DNA from: Zopfochytrium polystomum
Lineage: Eukaryota > Chytridiomycota > Chytridiomycetes > Chytridiales > Chytridiaceae
NCBI GenBank assembly: GCA_025765615.1
Contig: JAIVFJ010000119.1
Coordinates: 1-64,000, forward strand
Direction: 5' to 3'
Length of the DNA stretch: 64,000 bases
Shown here one piece after another: positions 37,573 through 50,793 of this stretch. Position 1 is the stretch's first letter. Each line of letters begins with the position of its first letter. Below the pieces are notes generated by a model that ran no database searches, had not been told where the DNA came from, and was given only the letters and a program-made list of their open reading frames with translations. Position numbers and translations under genes: made by a program.

Positions 37573-39328
37573 GCGCCCTCGCTGCTGCTGTTGCTGCTGC
37601 TGGTGCTGAGGTCCCAGCTGCTTCTGCTGCGCTGTCTGTCTGTCTGTGTGTCTCTAATTAACCCACGCACTACATTCAAACCCCGACACTTTTATGACGT
37701 TGATTTATCATTTGAAATTAAATGGTGACTGGCAATTGAACCACGGCATCCATTGTAATATTTTTTTGGTGCAAAACTACGAAATTACGAAGAAAACCTT
37801 AGGTCCCTCATAAACAATGAACAGATACATTCAATACTGCTGTGATAGGTTGAAATTGTAGAGAAATTGATGAGAGGTTATGTGTAGCTCAAAGAAACTT
37901 GCAGATAAAATACGTGGGGCTATTGACCATACTATAAACTGCTGCCTGCTGGATGGATTAAAACCTGCAGAAATTAGTTCTTCCCAAAAAGGACTAACCT
38001 GTAAACACTTGCTGCCCTTTTTTGCCCTTATTGAATGCTTTATACATCCAATACGTTGTTTGTGAAGGTTTGATGACACTTTGACTATATCAGTGTGACA
38101 CAAATGGTTCACCACAAAAAATCAGTATTTTGGACCAAATTGAGTCACTGCCTTCAGCCCCATCTGCGATTTCTGTGAAACTACACTGAGGTCTCAGTGA
38201 TAAAGTCTAGGGATTTTATTTGCAAAAACAAGCGTACCTGTCATAAAACTGCAAGGATTGGGACCCCTATTATTATTCCCAGTTCTTTAGTTTCCAAGGC
38301 ATTATCAAAGTGTATTTGCAGCTAACCCGTCTTTATTATTGGGCCTGCTTTTACTACTTTTGTCTTAACAGTTTCCGTTGCACCAGGGTTTTCTCAACAT
38401 ATTTTCTTTTTCGGTGACTAACAGAGACTGCCTGACTGCCTAGGGATGGGGTGCCTGACAGGCTGTACCCCAAGCCCGCCTAATTTATTATTTATTTTCG
38501 GCACTTCTACATACACGCATAGGGTTGGGGGGACTTAGAGCATTTGTGGTGGATGCTCCAAGTCAGGGAGGTTGACTTGTCAATTTTCTCTCTCTCTGTT
38601 TTTGGGCCATTTCTCTTTTTCCTTTTTTCTTCAATCTGATTTCTGTCCTTTGGCACCAATACAGAGTCCCTTCAAATCCATCTGGCTTGCGACAATGAGG
38701 GTAGTGAGAGGTGGTACGCACCCAGGTGAGTACATGGTCCCTTCGGGGGCTCCTCTTAAGGGGCTGCTGGTGGGGAATGCAGCAGGCCCCACCACTGACT
38801 GTGTGACACTGCTGGCTCTGCGTTGGAGTGAGGATCATGGGCACCCCCCTCTGCGACAAAGTTGGTGGTGGTGGGGACGACGACAGCGTCGTCGTCCCCA
38901 ACCTTCCTGTCCCTGTGAGGGAGTTGGTGGCTGCGCTCGGTGCAGCCCCTGACACCTGAGAGTTCAATCTACGAGTGCCTGCCTCGGTCCTATTGCTGTG
39001 AGGGTGAGATGCGTGAGTACGAGTGTGATGCGATAAAGCCTGTTGGTTGAGTGATCGTGCCAACGCAGCCCAGCGGGGTGCGTGTACAGGTGTTTCTGCA
39101 TGCAAGTTCCCTGCTGGCAACCTTCCAACCCCTACATAGTCGACTCCCTTCTCTCTCTCTCCCCTGTTGCTGGCGACGACAAGGGCTCCTGCAGCACTGT
39201 CTGTGACGAGGGGTGCTAGGTTGCGCCCTGTCCGTCCCATCGCTATTAACCGCTCCTGTTGTATTTGAGATTAGGTTCCTGAGATAAAAACCCCCATTTC
39301 CTTCTTCTCTCTCTTAATTCTGCAGTTG
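36525..39328. other. intergenic, no supported gene
   Basis: Includes the F-box gene promoter side, CA/CT/GCT microsatellites at about 37,505-37,635 and an AT-rich stretch at 37,660-38,400. The latter has a short frame (SSKKLADKIRGAIDHTINCC) of unknown origin. 38,560-39,240 is open on the minus strand for 225 codons (MGRTGRNLAPLVTDSAAG) but is basic and of low complexity. I see no family in it and do not call it a gene. Confidence 0.45.
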
Positions 39329-39639
39329 TGTTACGCCCTCAGAAGTGCCCTTCCGTTTCCCCTCGCCCGCAGCCACGCGAGTAATCAGTGCCCCAGCACT
39401 GATCCCTCAGAGGATTGTCCCTCTGAATGTTCATTCTTTGTGTTTGAGACCCCTGTTAGACAGATCAGTAGGGATACTTCGTGGACTAGGCAAGTAGTAG
39501 GGTTGAAACACCCCCTTGACAACAGCCCAATAAAGTTAGTTTTAGCCTATTATTTGCTTTCCCTCACTCTAGGACCCAGATCCCAGGGTCAAAGGAGTGA
39601 GTATAGTCTCACATTTCCACAGTGTATTTGGCTGTAACA
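39329..39639 (+). mobile_element. possible solo LTR of another family
   Basis: Bounded by TGTTACGCC and GCTGTAACA (TGTTAC/GTAACA inverted ends), with an internal CAATAAAG at about 39,529. Length about 311 bp suits an LTR. Flanking 5-mers (AGTTG and TTGAA) do not match and no coding partner is nearby, so this is weak. Confidence 0.3.
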
Positions 39640-41272
39640 TTGAACACATGCCTTCAATTATCTGCAGATTTCACCCACTGCTGTCATCTTTTGGACGTGG
39701 GTTTCAATCTTAAAGGCTGATGTAAGGTTTCCTCCAATTTCTGAATTTGAAAGACAGAATTAGCTTGACTTATTTACCCAGCCACCACACAACTACCAGT
39801 TTCATGCAGTATCTTACTTCACTACCTGACACTGTATTTACAAACTTCCATAACGTTGTATTGAGTATTGAAGTTTGTCTAACTGAATGTGTTGCCCATG
39901 CCCTTTAACTTCAAGATTTCCGCGCAAACTTTTGTCACCACCACTGCTATTGCTGGCCTCACTCGCAAAAGAAATCCGCTTTTCGTTGCTCCTCCTTCAG
40001 CCCACACACCACACACACAGACACACACTCACACACACATCACTTACGGTACGTTGCGGGCGTCGCGTGCCAAAGAGCTTTGAAGGGAAAGGTTCAGCCC
40101 TAAAGCACAAGCAGTCCTGCCCTCTTTTGGAGCAATCGGACGGCCGGGGAATGATGGTGCATACGTCACAAACTGCCTGCGTCGGGACTAGAGTCGTCGA
40201 TGGCTCCTGGCGTTCTCTCGCCTCGGGAACAAAATAAATAGTAGGGCTCCGCTCGGCGCCCAGAAAAACTACTTGCTGCGGATTTCGCCCGCCCCCTGGG
40301 AAGGGTCCCTCGACAGTTTGGAGGGATTGATTGGAGGGATTGAGAGGAGAGAGGGCCACCGGACCCTCTCCGCGCACGCGGCGAGCAGCATGGGATTTCA
40401 AAGCCGCTGGCAACCTTTTTAATATAGCGCCGCAGTGTGGGCGAGCGGGCGGAAGACCGGAGCGCGGTAAGTATTTATTTGCGGGTGCTTGATGCTTTGA
40501 GACAGCGTGAACTCCTCCCCGAAGCGCCAGAGCAAAATGGACTTTGGAGCATTTAGAAGCGTTGATTGAAGCTGGCTGGGCACTTCGACGGCTGACGTTG
40601 AAAGTGGCACGGCTAATAACAGCCAGCTGCAAGGGTCGCGCTTGACCTCCTTCGCCCTCTCACACAAATACAAACAAGTTTAACATGGCGTCTGAAATTG
40701 GGGGGGGTTGCCATGCATGCATGCACACACGGGTGGGATTGGAGGCCTGCCTAACATGGCTTTTCGTCTCAGCGGGTTCGAATTCCACATTGTCGTTATC
40801 GCCTTTTCCTTCTCATTCGTTAGTTCGCTCGCTCGCCACAGCAGCAGACCGCACCACCCACTCCCTGCATCCTCGTCTCACCTCCTCGCACCCGCCGTCA
40901 GAGTTGGAGCGGCGGGATCATCGTCATCATCCTCATCATCACCATCAAAATCAACATCGATATCATCATCATCAACGTGCACGCACCCACCCGCGATCTG
41001 TTTCGAAGGAGTGGGAGGAGTGTTTCTCCTCTCTTTCTTTCTTCATTTCTTTCTTTCTTTCTTTCTTTTTTTGCGGGTTTCCTTTCATCGCAAATCCAAC
41101 CTCCTCCTTCGTTGCTCCTCCTCCTCCTCCTCCTCCTCCTCCTCCCCTTTCACAGCAGTAGAGAAGCCATCGGTCTCACGGGAAACAACTCCTCAACCCA
41201 ACATCTGCCCCGTTCATTGTTGTTGCGCCGTGCTCCCACGGCGGCAATTGCTGCAACGACCGGGAAATAAAC
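39640..41272. other. intergenic and helicase promoter region
   Basis: No gene. Short CA, CAT and CTC repeats (40,020-40,040, 40,920-40,985, 41,120-41,150) and T-rich tracts (41,030-41,080). A GGTTCGAATTCC word at 40,783 is not part of a foldable tRNA. The start region of the helicase lies at the right end. Confidence 0.4.
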
Positions 41273-44200
41273 ATGCACGGCCAACTGCCCGTCGCCGCCA
41301 TGATTGGGAGCCGCTGCTCCTCCAGCCGGACGGTCGTGGTGGCCGTGGTCCCGCGGCTCCGCCATCTGGACTACCACCACCACCACCACTATCCGCTGCA
41401 GTCGCGCCAACTCACGATAAACTGCTACAATTCCGCCGCCCTTCAGCTCGTCCTGCTTGACTCCCGTCGTCACAGTCACGGCTGCTCCTCTGCAACCTAC
41501 CCCCTTTCCCCATCAACAGCATCATCATCATCACTATCACTGTCACCGCCTTCATTGTCGTCGTCTTTCATCCCCGCCGGGCGATCGGAAGCAACGGCAC
41601 GCTTCCTCTCTGCCTCAGCAGCTGCTTCCGCTGCTACGCCGCCCTCGAACCTCGCCCCCTTCAGACGCGCTCGGTGGGAGTATCGGTCCCCTTTCTCGCC
41701 GCCCCTCGCCAGCGGCGCCCGTCGTCTGCTTGTCAGGATGGCACACTCGCGCGCATCAAAGAAACGAAAGAGCCGCTCCCTCCTGTCCGAGACTTCGAGC
41801 AATCATGCGGGACCCGGCGCGGACAGCAGCTCCAACTTTGGGGCGTCGGGCTTCTTTGACGACTTTTTTGACGACGGTCGGAGCAACCTCGAAGAGTCGT
41901 CGTCGTCGGGCTTTGCTGTCAAGATGGCGAAGGAGCCGAAACGCAGGAAGGACAAGCAGTCGAAGGCGGCCGCCGTCGTGGTGGAGGAGCCTCCAAAGCC
42001 GGCCACCCGCAGCGATCGCGGCAAAAAGGGACGCTCAAAAAGTTCTTCGGCGCTGTCCGCGCCGAAAACAATTCCTTCAGCGCCGCCCGCACCGCAAATC
42101 CATCGCGTCGAACGTCACATACCACCCCCAATCCCACCTGCGCACACGTATCTTGGCAAGGAGAAAATGCTTCCAAGAGAGTTTGTCCAGTTCTACCTCG
42201 AAAAGATGAACCTACCGGCTGCCGACTATGAGGCACAACTGTCATCCCACGTTGAGATGCCGACCACGACCAAACCAAAAAGCAAAGGAAAGGGCAAAGG
42301 TTTTCGGCGAGCCAAAGTCGAAGAGTGGGTATCGTCACCCGCCATTGAAGCCCACATTGGGCCTGAAGCTGAGAACGTTCCTTTCATTCGAGTCCATGGG
42401 TCGGCGAGAACAAAGCGGATAGCCGAGTACCGTGGAGCGGAGGAGTTGGCCGCAAGGCTGCTGCACCATGTTTTTACGAAAGAGTTGGTCCAGGAGTTCC
42501 ACGAATCACGAATGGGTTACGGCGAGCGTCTCAATCAGCTTTTGGAGAAACCGGTCGAGGCGCACATCCCAGAGGCGAAGCTAGACGAGTTCTCGACCCT
42601 GCAGCAAGAATTTGCGGAGAAGAAAGTGTTCCTTGTTCCTGCCGCCGTTTCCACCGCGTCTGCCGTTTCGACCTCAACTTCTGAACGTAGATCGTTCAAC
42701 CCTCGTCGCAGTCACTCTCGCACTTTCTCTCGGAAGCTTCCTGTCCCACCGCCCTTTCTTTTGCGGAGCAAAGATCTGCCCATGTACTCTTACTACGGCG
42801 AACTGATGGCCGCGATCGACGAGAACCCTGTCGTCGTAATCAGCGCCGAGACAGGGGCGGGAAAGACTACTCAGCTGCCGCAATTCATCCTTGCTTTTGA
42901 GAGCGAGAAGCGGAAGGCTGCCACAGCCGCTTTGTCCGACTCGGGGCGTCGTCGAGGTGGTGAAAGTCAGCACGTGGACCGTACCAGCGGGCTCAACGAG
43001 AAGCCAATCAAAGTGATTGTCACCCAACCACGACGAATTGCTGCGATCTCTGTGGCCCAGCGGGTTGCACAAGAGCGTGGGGAGACCATCGGAAAGAATT
43101 CCGCCGTCGGGTACACGGTTCGTTTCGATGAAATGCGACCAAGGTCGGATCCTTCCGAGGGCCAAATCGGTACGTGGGCGAGGAGTGTAATATGCGAAAG
43201 ACTTGCGCCACATATCTCATGGCTTTGCTCGCCCTTCAGTCTTTTGTACTTCAGGTATCTTGCTTCGTATTTTCCAAGAAAACCCCGACCTGGATGACAT
43301 TACGCACTTGATTTTGGATGAAGTTCACGAGAGAGACTTGGTTCGTGGTCTTGCCTGCTCAGCGATGTAGTTCACCCTATATACTAAAAGAAATTTTTGT
43401 TATCTTTGCAGAATACCGATCTGCTTCTCATCTTGACACGACAGCTCGTTATGCGCAGACCAGATATCAAGATCATTCTCATGTCTGCGACAGCAGACAC
43501 TGAATTGTTCGCCAGGTACTTTACGGTTCCTCAATACTTGCCGCAACCGCCGGTGATAAGTGTTCCTGGCCGGTTGTTCCCTGTTGAAGCGACGTTTCTT
43601 CCCGATGTCGTCAACCTTGTAAAGCCGCTGACCAGCGATCGCATGTTGTCGAAGGATACCACCACCTACATTCGTCGTCAATTATACGGGGACTCGGGAT
43701 CTGGGGCCGGAGACAGGAATGGCCCCACCCGCAGCAACAGTTATGACATTGCTCGCAATCGCACCGCAATTTTAGACGACGGCAGAACAGATGCAGTACC
43801 GATTGATCTGATTGAAGCGCTCATCGTTCACATCGTGGAAAAAAAATCGGATGGCGCCATCCTGGTGTTTTTGCCAAGCTGGGCGGATATCTCCACCCTC
43901 CAATCTCGACTGAAGGATGAAGACTTCTTCCAAAAGGGCTTCGGTGATCCAACTCGGTATAGGATCTTTCCCATGCACTCGTCCGTCCCGAACGCGGATC
44001 AGCGAGAAGTGTTTGAAAAGTCCCCTCCAGGAGTGCGAAAAATTGTCCTTGCCACCAACATTGCCGAGACCAGTGTCACTGTACGTGCGGTCTTCCTTTT
44101 CTTTGGTTTTATGGCGTTTATGCTTGCTTAGGAAATTTTCGCGCTTCCCTTTAATCATTTCGCAGATTAACGATGTAGTATACGTTATCGATTCCGCGAA

Positions 44201-46281
44201 AATCAGAGTGGCGTCGTACGACCCAAACTCTAGAGTTTCGTCGCTCAATTCCGTGTTTGCGTCTCGATCAAATCTGAAGCAGGTGGGAGAATTTTTGCAT
44301 TCTGACACAGACACAGCCCTGACGAGTTTCCCTAAATTTTATGCAGCGTATGGGGCGTGCAGGGCGCTGCCAACCAGGAGAATACTACTCGCTGATCACA
44401 AAGTCAAAGCACCAAGCTCTTCCCTACAGTCTTCCTCCCGAGCTGCTGAGGGTCGACCTCCAATCGACCGTTTTGAAGATTGCATCACTGGACCGTCTCA
44501 TGGCGAACATCAGGGCTGAAAACGAACAACGGCGACGGAACTATCCCCGTGAGCCGAAATGGTCGTCGTCGTGGTCATCATCTTCATCGTCATCGTCGTC
44601 CAGAATGTCCGTCGTAACGGCAGTGACTGCCTTTTTGGAGCAAGCGCCCGTCCCGCCCTCCAGATCGAGTATTGATGAAGCCGTGACCTCTCTCCGCTCC
44701 CTCGGCGCGATCGGCATTGTGGAGGAGAACGTTCAGATGTCAGAAAACGACCCGTCAGGATGGAAAGCAAAGAATGGGGTTGCTCCAGTGAAGCGTCGCA
44801 AGGTCGAATCGGTTACTCTCATCGGCCGGGTTCTTTCCAATTTCTCAGTCGACCCTTGGGTCGGCCGAATGGTTCTGTTAGGCCTTGCTATGCGCTGCTT
44901 GGACCCGATTCTCACCATTGCGTGCTTGACTGGAGGTGGTGAGGGCGGCGCCGGCGGAAGCGTGTTCTCCATGCGACCCGAAGACCGCTACGTTGCTCGA
45001 CGCGTCATCGCCGCCACGTTCTCGCGCGACGGCAATGCCAGCGACCTTATTACAGCCGCGAACGCGTTTTACGCATGGAGAGAGGTAATCAGGACCAAGG
45101 GAATGACCGCCGCTCGAGAATTTGCGTTCGACAACCATTTGTCGTTCATTGCGATGCAAAACCTGGAAAAGGCGCGGCAGCAGCTTTTTGCGCAGCTGAA
45201 GAGCGCTCGGCTGGTTGACGGTCGCTTCAGCGACCGAGACGAGCGGCTGGGAGGCGCCGCCGCGAACGAGCACGCCGACAATGCGCGCCTAATCCGCGCC
45301 ATCATTTGCAGTGGAATGCTGCCGAACGTGGCCGAAGTCGCCCGCAAGGACGAGTACCGAATGGACGGAAACAGGCTCAGACTGACAGGGTCGTCGGTGA
45401 ACTCTGGCACCATGACGCAGGTCGCCGCAATCGCGGCGCGGTACGAACAGGACGGCGGCGAGTCAGGGGGCGACCCGGTGGCGCTCATCAAGCGGCTTGC
45501 GGTTCTCGAGGCGGCGTCGAACGAGAGCGTCGAGCCCGAGGCGGCGTACTCGCGGTACGATTCGGCGTTTCCGGAGCCCCGGACCGAGTCGGGCGAGGCG
45601 GCGGACCGGAAGCTGGCGACCCGCGTGCCCATCGTGCTGCCGCCGCGCCTGCTCTGCTTCCAGGAGCGGCAGCGCGTCGACTACCAGACGTATATGCGGC
45701 AGACGACCGCCGCGGACCCAATGGCGCTGCTGCTGTTTGCACCGGCCGCCGTCGACGTCACGGTCGTGCAGCACCTGGATTCGCTCCGCCGCGGCGCCGA
45801 CGGGACGCGGCCGATCCGGGCCAACGCCTCCGACACCGGGCTGGTGCCGAGCGGGAGGCCGCTGGCGTGGTCCGTCGTATCGTCGCCGGCCGAATCCGAG
45901 GAGAGCGGCGGAGAGGACAAAGAAACAAAGGGGGAGCGCGGGGACGATGCGTCGTCGTCGTCGTCGTTGTCGTCTGAGGCCGGCCTTGTGAGCACGTTCA
46001 TTGGCGGCGGCATCCGCGTGCGGACGAGCGCGTCCGAGGCCGAGATCATCAACGCGCTCCGCGCCATGCTGACGCGGTACGTGGACTGGCTTGTCTGGAG
46101 CCGGTCGTACGCCGGCGTGCGAGCGGCGGCGGCTGCGGCCGCCCGCGAGGAGAGGGACACTGTTGAGAGGGGGGCGACCGCCACCGCGGAGGGTGAAGCT
46201 GGCGCGGGGGCGGTGGTGCGGGCGGGTGACGCGGAACGGGCTGGGGCGGCGCTGGTGTCGTACGTCGCGTCTATTCTTTGA
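41273..46281 (+). CDS. DEVH-box (DEAH family) RNA helicase, five exons, 1,567 aa
   Basis: Exons: 41,273-43,169; 43,255-43,340; 43,412-44,080; 44,166-44,282; 44,347-46,281. GT-AG junctions and phases are consistent (4,704 nt). ATP-dependent RNA or G-quadruplex helicase of the DHX29/36/57 type. Motifs: [10 protein letters not shown] (about 525-533), Ia [24 protein letters not shown] (about 654), III SATAD (about 686), [31 protein letters not shown] (about 923). Then a helical HA2-like region and a long C-terminus with Ala-rich and Ser-rich tracts. DEVH instead of DEAH and SATAD are typical of this subgroup. The N-terminal ~100 residues are Arg/Ser-rich and lack acidic residues, compatible with a mitochondrial presequence, though a later ATG is possible. 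Confidence 0.85.
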
Positions 46282-47042
46282 CTGTGCGATGCATCAGCGT
46301 AGGTGTTTTTAGTTTTTTCCTTCCTATTTTGTCCTGTTTGCATTCATTACCCTCCCTCTTGGTATTTGTGTGTTTACTGTTTCCTTTCGCCCCCCACACT
46401 ACTTCTTTTGTTTCGTTGGCTGAGTAGAGGTTGGGAAAAGAGTTAAGGGGAGCGGGGAGTGGAGGAGTTGGGGGATCAGAGGTGGGTCATCAGTGTGGTT
46501 TGTTGTTGTTCTTGCTTCTGTTTCTTAGCTGTCTTCGTTTCTTGTTCGTCTCGTTCTTGTTCTTCCTCTTCTTCTTCTACTTCTTCTTCTTAATGAGATC
46601 ACGACGGGCGTCAATGTCGCCAAAGCAAGCAGCGTATTCTTTCTTTGACGATGATATGCGGGTTTAATGCATTAGGCGTCCTCGCGGGTTTCGATATTTC
46701 GGGGGGAGAAAAAATGGAAAGAAAAAAGGGAAAAAAAAAAAGCCAAGCAAGCAGCATACACCAACTCAGGATGCAAGTAGTAGTAATGTAGTTGTAGTAG
46801 AAGTAGTAGTAGTAAAAAAGTAGAAGCGGTAGTAGCAGTAGTAGTAGTAGTTGTTGTAAGTGGTTGGTGTTAGAAGTGGAAGTAGTTGTCGTAGTCGTAG
46901 TTGTACACAATGAATGTTGCAGAAAGAACAAGAAAAAGAAAAAACAATTGGGGGGAGCGAAAGCCATGCAACAAGCAGCCCCCGCACACGAGGAGGGGAG
47001 CCCCAGTCTCTCTGTCACTCACTACTGCTGTTCCCCCCCCCC
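46282..47042. other. convergent 3' intergenic region
   Basis: Separates the 3' ends of the helicase (+) and the coiled-coil gene (-). Contains TTC/TCT repeats (46,560-46,590) and a long TAG/GTA trinucleotide tract (about 46,775-46,905). No gene seen. Confidence 0.55.
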
Positions 47043-47659
47043 TTAACCCTTTGCCGCCGCGCCGCCCCCGCCGCCGCCCTCCTCCGCCAGTAGCGCGACG
47101 AATGCGGACCGCCTCCTCTGCATCTCGGCGAGCGCGTCGCGCTCGGCCCTCGCCCGCGCGTCGATCTCGGCGCGCAGCGCGTCGCGGTCGCGCTTGAGGC
47201 GCGCAGCGCGGCGGCGGTCGCGGCGCGCGGCGTCGGCGGCGGTGTGGGCGAGCTTGGTTTTGGGGGGGGTTGGTTGAGGTTGGGCGGATAGAAAGAGAGA
47301 ACAAATCACGTATCGATACCTTTCGCGCCTCGCACTCTGCGGCGGCGAGGCGCGCGACCTCGTCGCCGATGGACTGGATCTGCGATTTCATGGCCTCGCG
47401 GTCTTTTGCCCAGACGGCCTTGGGGAGGGGGGTTTTGTCAATGCAGGGCAGAGGGGGCAGGGGCAAGCAGGGGGCCTGTCTTACCCTACTCATTTCGAGG
47501 TTGTGGCGGAAAGCCTCGGCCTCGCGTTCCAGCGTCTCCTCGCGCACGCACAGGTCCGCCCGGCACTGCTGGAGCTGCTGCTCGGCTTCGGCGAGCCGTT
47601 CTCTTTTGACGGATGTGGGCCAGGTGAGGTGGGGTGAAGAGGAGAAAAAACAGTCGTGT

Positions 47660-47697
<38 letters not shown>

Positions 47698-48525
47698 TGG
47701 AGTTTACCTCGCGTCACGCTCAGCCCTCTCGCCGTCGGCGCGTTCGCGCGCAGCGAGGGCCGCGGCGCGGGCGTGGTCGTCGAGCTTGTTGAGTGCGGCC
47801 TGCAGGTCGGCGGCGAGGCGCTCCTTGTCGGTCAGGAGGGTCTCTTTTTCGCGCAGCAGCGCATCGTTGAGGTCGGTGAGGGTACGCGCGGTGGATTTGA
47901 GGGTCGACAGCTCCTGTGGTTTGTTTTTTCATTTTTTTTTTTTTTTTTTTTGAAAAAGTCAGGATCCTTACCGCGGCGGCGCTTTTCTGGTATCCGTCCT
48001 GATTTTGCCTCATTTCTGCAATGAGCTTGTTAAGCTCCGATATTTGATGGCTCAGCTATGCGGAGATGAGGGCAGGAGGACAAGGAGAAGGGGGAGGATG
48101 AGGAGGAGTTGGTACAAAACAAGTAACCCAATCATATCCCCTTTCGCCCAAACCTTTGCTTTCTCGGCGTTGACAGCCGACGCGTTTTCGGCCTCCTCCT
48201 CCCGGATGCTGCGCACTCTGTCCAAATAGTCCTTCTCCATCACGAGGATCCTCTGGCGAAGCTCCGCCACGGTTTCGCCGGACGTTTTGAGGTTGCTTTT
48301 TTGATTAGAGTCATGATTTTCGAGCGGGAAAGAAGCCAGTGAGACGAGGGGAATGTGGCTTTTAACCAAGAAGGAAAAAGCATTTCTTTTTTACATTTCG
48401 GCGTCGATCAGTCGTTTTTTTCAGCTCGGACGACGAGGCGTCGACCATCTGCTCTTTTTTTGAGGACGGCCGCTTTGATTTCGTTTGCTTTGACGCTGGG
48501 TCGAGGGTGTTGCAGTGTGTGTGAT

Positions 48526-48601
<76 letters not shown>

Positions 48602-50289
48602 CGGTCATTGAATTTAGAACAAAGGTTAGCGGTCAACATTTCTGGAAAAGCGGGCCCGCCGATAGAAAACGGAGAAGACGAAACGAAGTTGAGCGATGTG
48701 CGACTTCCTCCGCCTGGCTCTGGGCTCTCAGCACCTCCTTTTTCAGCCTGGCGTTTTCTTCGCTCAGCTCGTCTTGGAGTCGCGCCTTTTGCCGCAGCTC
48801 CTCCTGGAGCGCTTGCGACTTTTTGCGCAAAACGGGGGAAAAAATGAAGGAAATCGGTAACATTGAGACGATTCGCTTTTTGAAACCGACAAAGAGGAAA
48901 AAAGAATCACACCTTTGCAGCAAAAGAATCGCGCTCCATCGTTGCGCACTTGAGCGCTGCTCCCTCTTCAATCAGTCGGCGCTGCGAGAGACGCTCTTTC
49001 TGCTCCATTTCGACGCGTAGCGATTCGCGCCGGCATCTTGGTGGTCGAGGGGCAGTGGTCCAGGAGAAAAAGGGGCCGACAGTAGAGGATGGGTAAAAGT
49101 GCGCAATGAATTCCGATTTGTGTCGCAAAAAATACTGTGACTTCACGCTTTCCACCCACCTCTGTTCCTCCAGCTCTTCCGTAAGCCCTTGAATCTTTAA
49201 ATGGAGGTCTGCGTTCTGTCGCTGCAGCTGACGCACTCTGTCTGTGTCCGAGAGCGAGTCTGCAATAACAGGCGGGGGCGACCGGGAGGATGGATCAGGA
49301 ACGAAAGGAAGAAGAACCACGAGCAGGGGGGAAGGGCTCGGGGAGAATCACCAATGCACGACTGAAGCTCCTTGACGCGCTCCTCGAACGACGCGATTTC
49401 CTCGACGTGGGCCTTTTTGGCCTTTTTCAGGTCCGCCGCAAAGTTGCGGGACTGCCTCGCGTTGTCTTCCCGCAGCAGCTCGTTTTCGCGCCGCAGCTTG
49501 AAGACCAGGGATTTCAGGCCCTCGACCTCCTGTGGGAGAACGGGGGTCTTGAGTCTCAATTCAACTCGATTTACAAACAGAAACAAGTTGATTCTGCAGT
49601 TTCGGTTGAGGGGGAATGCGTGTGCGGGAATTTGAAATATCAATAGCAGGGCGAACTCTTACGGATGCATGCTGGCCGACCCGCACAGCGTACTTCTTCT
49701 CGGCCTCAGTTTGAAATTGCAGGCGCAGCACATCGAGCTCACTACGCGGAGGAGCGAAAATTTAGGCGGCCGTGTCCTGGTCGGCGATCACGATCGACAA
49801 CGATGCCGGAACTAAAAGAAGTCCAAAACAGTAAAGTTTCCTTTTTGAACTCACGCTTTTGACAACGGGGCTGCCTTCAACTTTTGAATCTCCGCGTTTT
49901 TTGAATCGACCTGCGTTTTGCACGCAGCCGTCAGCTCTGACAGCTGTTTGTGGAGACTCAGCTGGAGGGTTGTGGAAATGACAGGAGGTTAGGGGGGAAA
50001 GGGGATAAATTTGGCAATCGCGAGTCGGAAACAGATGCGTCATCCCCACATTCTCCTGCTGGATCGCCTCACGCTGCTGCTCGAGGCTCTCAATATGGGC
50101 GGACTGGTTCGCCTGCGATTCTTTCATCTGGTGCAAATGGCGGGAATGTTGTGTGTTATTGCGTTTGGAAGGGACCGTCGCTTCGGGACAATATACCTGC
50201 TGTATACTGTCCTTAAAAGTCTCATTTTCTTGCTTCAGAGCATTGATCAGGCGCAGCGAGACCTCCAGCTTCTCGGCCATGGCGGCCAT
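47043..50289 (-). CDS. long coiled-coil protein, many exons
   Basis: Starts MAAMAEKLEVSLRLINALKQ at 50,289 and continues through at least a dozen short exons separated by ~60-130 nt introns. Recognisable blocks: ESQANQSAHIESLEQQREAI; VFKLRRENELLREDNARQS; KIQGLTEELEEQR; LQEELRQKARLQDELSEENA; AELRQRILVMEKDYLDRVRS; SELNKLIAEMRQNQDGYQKS; ERLAADLQAALNKLDDHARA; ending RRSAFVALLAEEGGGGGGAA and stop at 47,043. Heptad spacing runs throughout. No other domain is visible. It is divergent from the FAM184-like gene with 504 bp between the two start codons, so a shared promoter and a shared centrosomal or flagellar role are plausible but inferred. One intron contains a 36-nt C run on the coding strand. Confidence 0.65.
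47660..47695. repeat. 36-nt poly(G) tract inside an intron
   Basis: Thirty-six consecutive G on the plus strand (C on the sense strand of the coiled-coil gene). Strong G-quadruplex potential. The assembly length may be unreliable. Confidence 0.85.
48517..48600. repeat. (GT)n microsatellite in intron
   Basis: More than 30 GT units within an intron of the coiled-coil gene. Confidence 0.9.
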
Positions 50290-50793
50290 CGAGAATGATC
50301 GAGCACTGACTGTCCCAGGCGGGATTCGAAAGTCGCAAGATTAGAACTCCGACAAATTGGGCAAGGGCTCACCACCCGGGGGTCAAACTGGCGCAAATCT
50401 GATTGAGCGATCAGAGTGATCGGGACCGCAAGCAGGGCGAGCGCGACGCTGATGAGGCCTGTAACGTCGAGCAGCGGATCTGTCCGGAAACCGGGGATTG
50501 GAGTGGACGAGGGAGTTGCAGGGTGGGGGTTATTGCAGGCCAAAATCTGTTCCGACTGAATTGTCACACAGAGGCCTGCAGACACCCGCCTCGCCCTTCA
50601 TTCCATGTCGGGGAACAACACGCGATCACGATCGGCGGTACGCCGGGAATCCGAGTATGGCGGGGCTCGTGCGGTCTTGGCTCCACCCGAAGGTCCGTTC
50701 CGTGTTTTCTTGCTATCTAGTCCTGCCAGCTGCCAGATCTTTAACTGGGAACGTCTCCTCCCTCTCACTGCTAAATGATTAGTGGTCTACAAG
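50290..50793. promoter_or_regulatory. bidirectional promoter region
   Basis: 504 bp between the ATG of the coiled-coil gene (-) and the ATG of the FAM184-like gene (+). No clear TATA box. Both genes encode coiled-coil proteins, so co-expression is likely but not shown. Confidence 0.5.

Noticed and set aside
38563..39240. 225-codon minus-strand ORF
   Set aside because: Low complexity and basic, with no recognisable domain or codon pattern and no splice context.
40770..40800. possible tRNA T-loop GGTTCGAATTCC
   Set aside because: No cloverleaf can be drawn with the upstream sequence.
43397..44131. separate short helicase genes
   Set aside because: The apparently separate frames join by GT-AG introns in correct phase into one DEVH helicase.
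48408..48639. poly-Thr/His ORFs
   Set aside because: Translations of the GT microsatellite in an intron.
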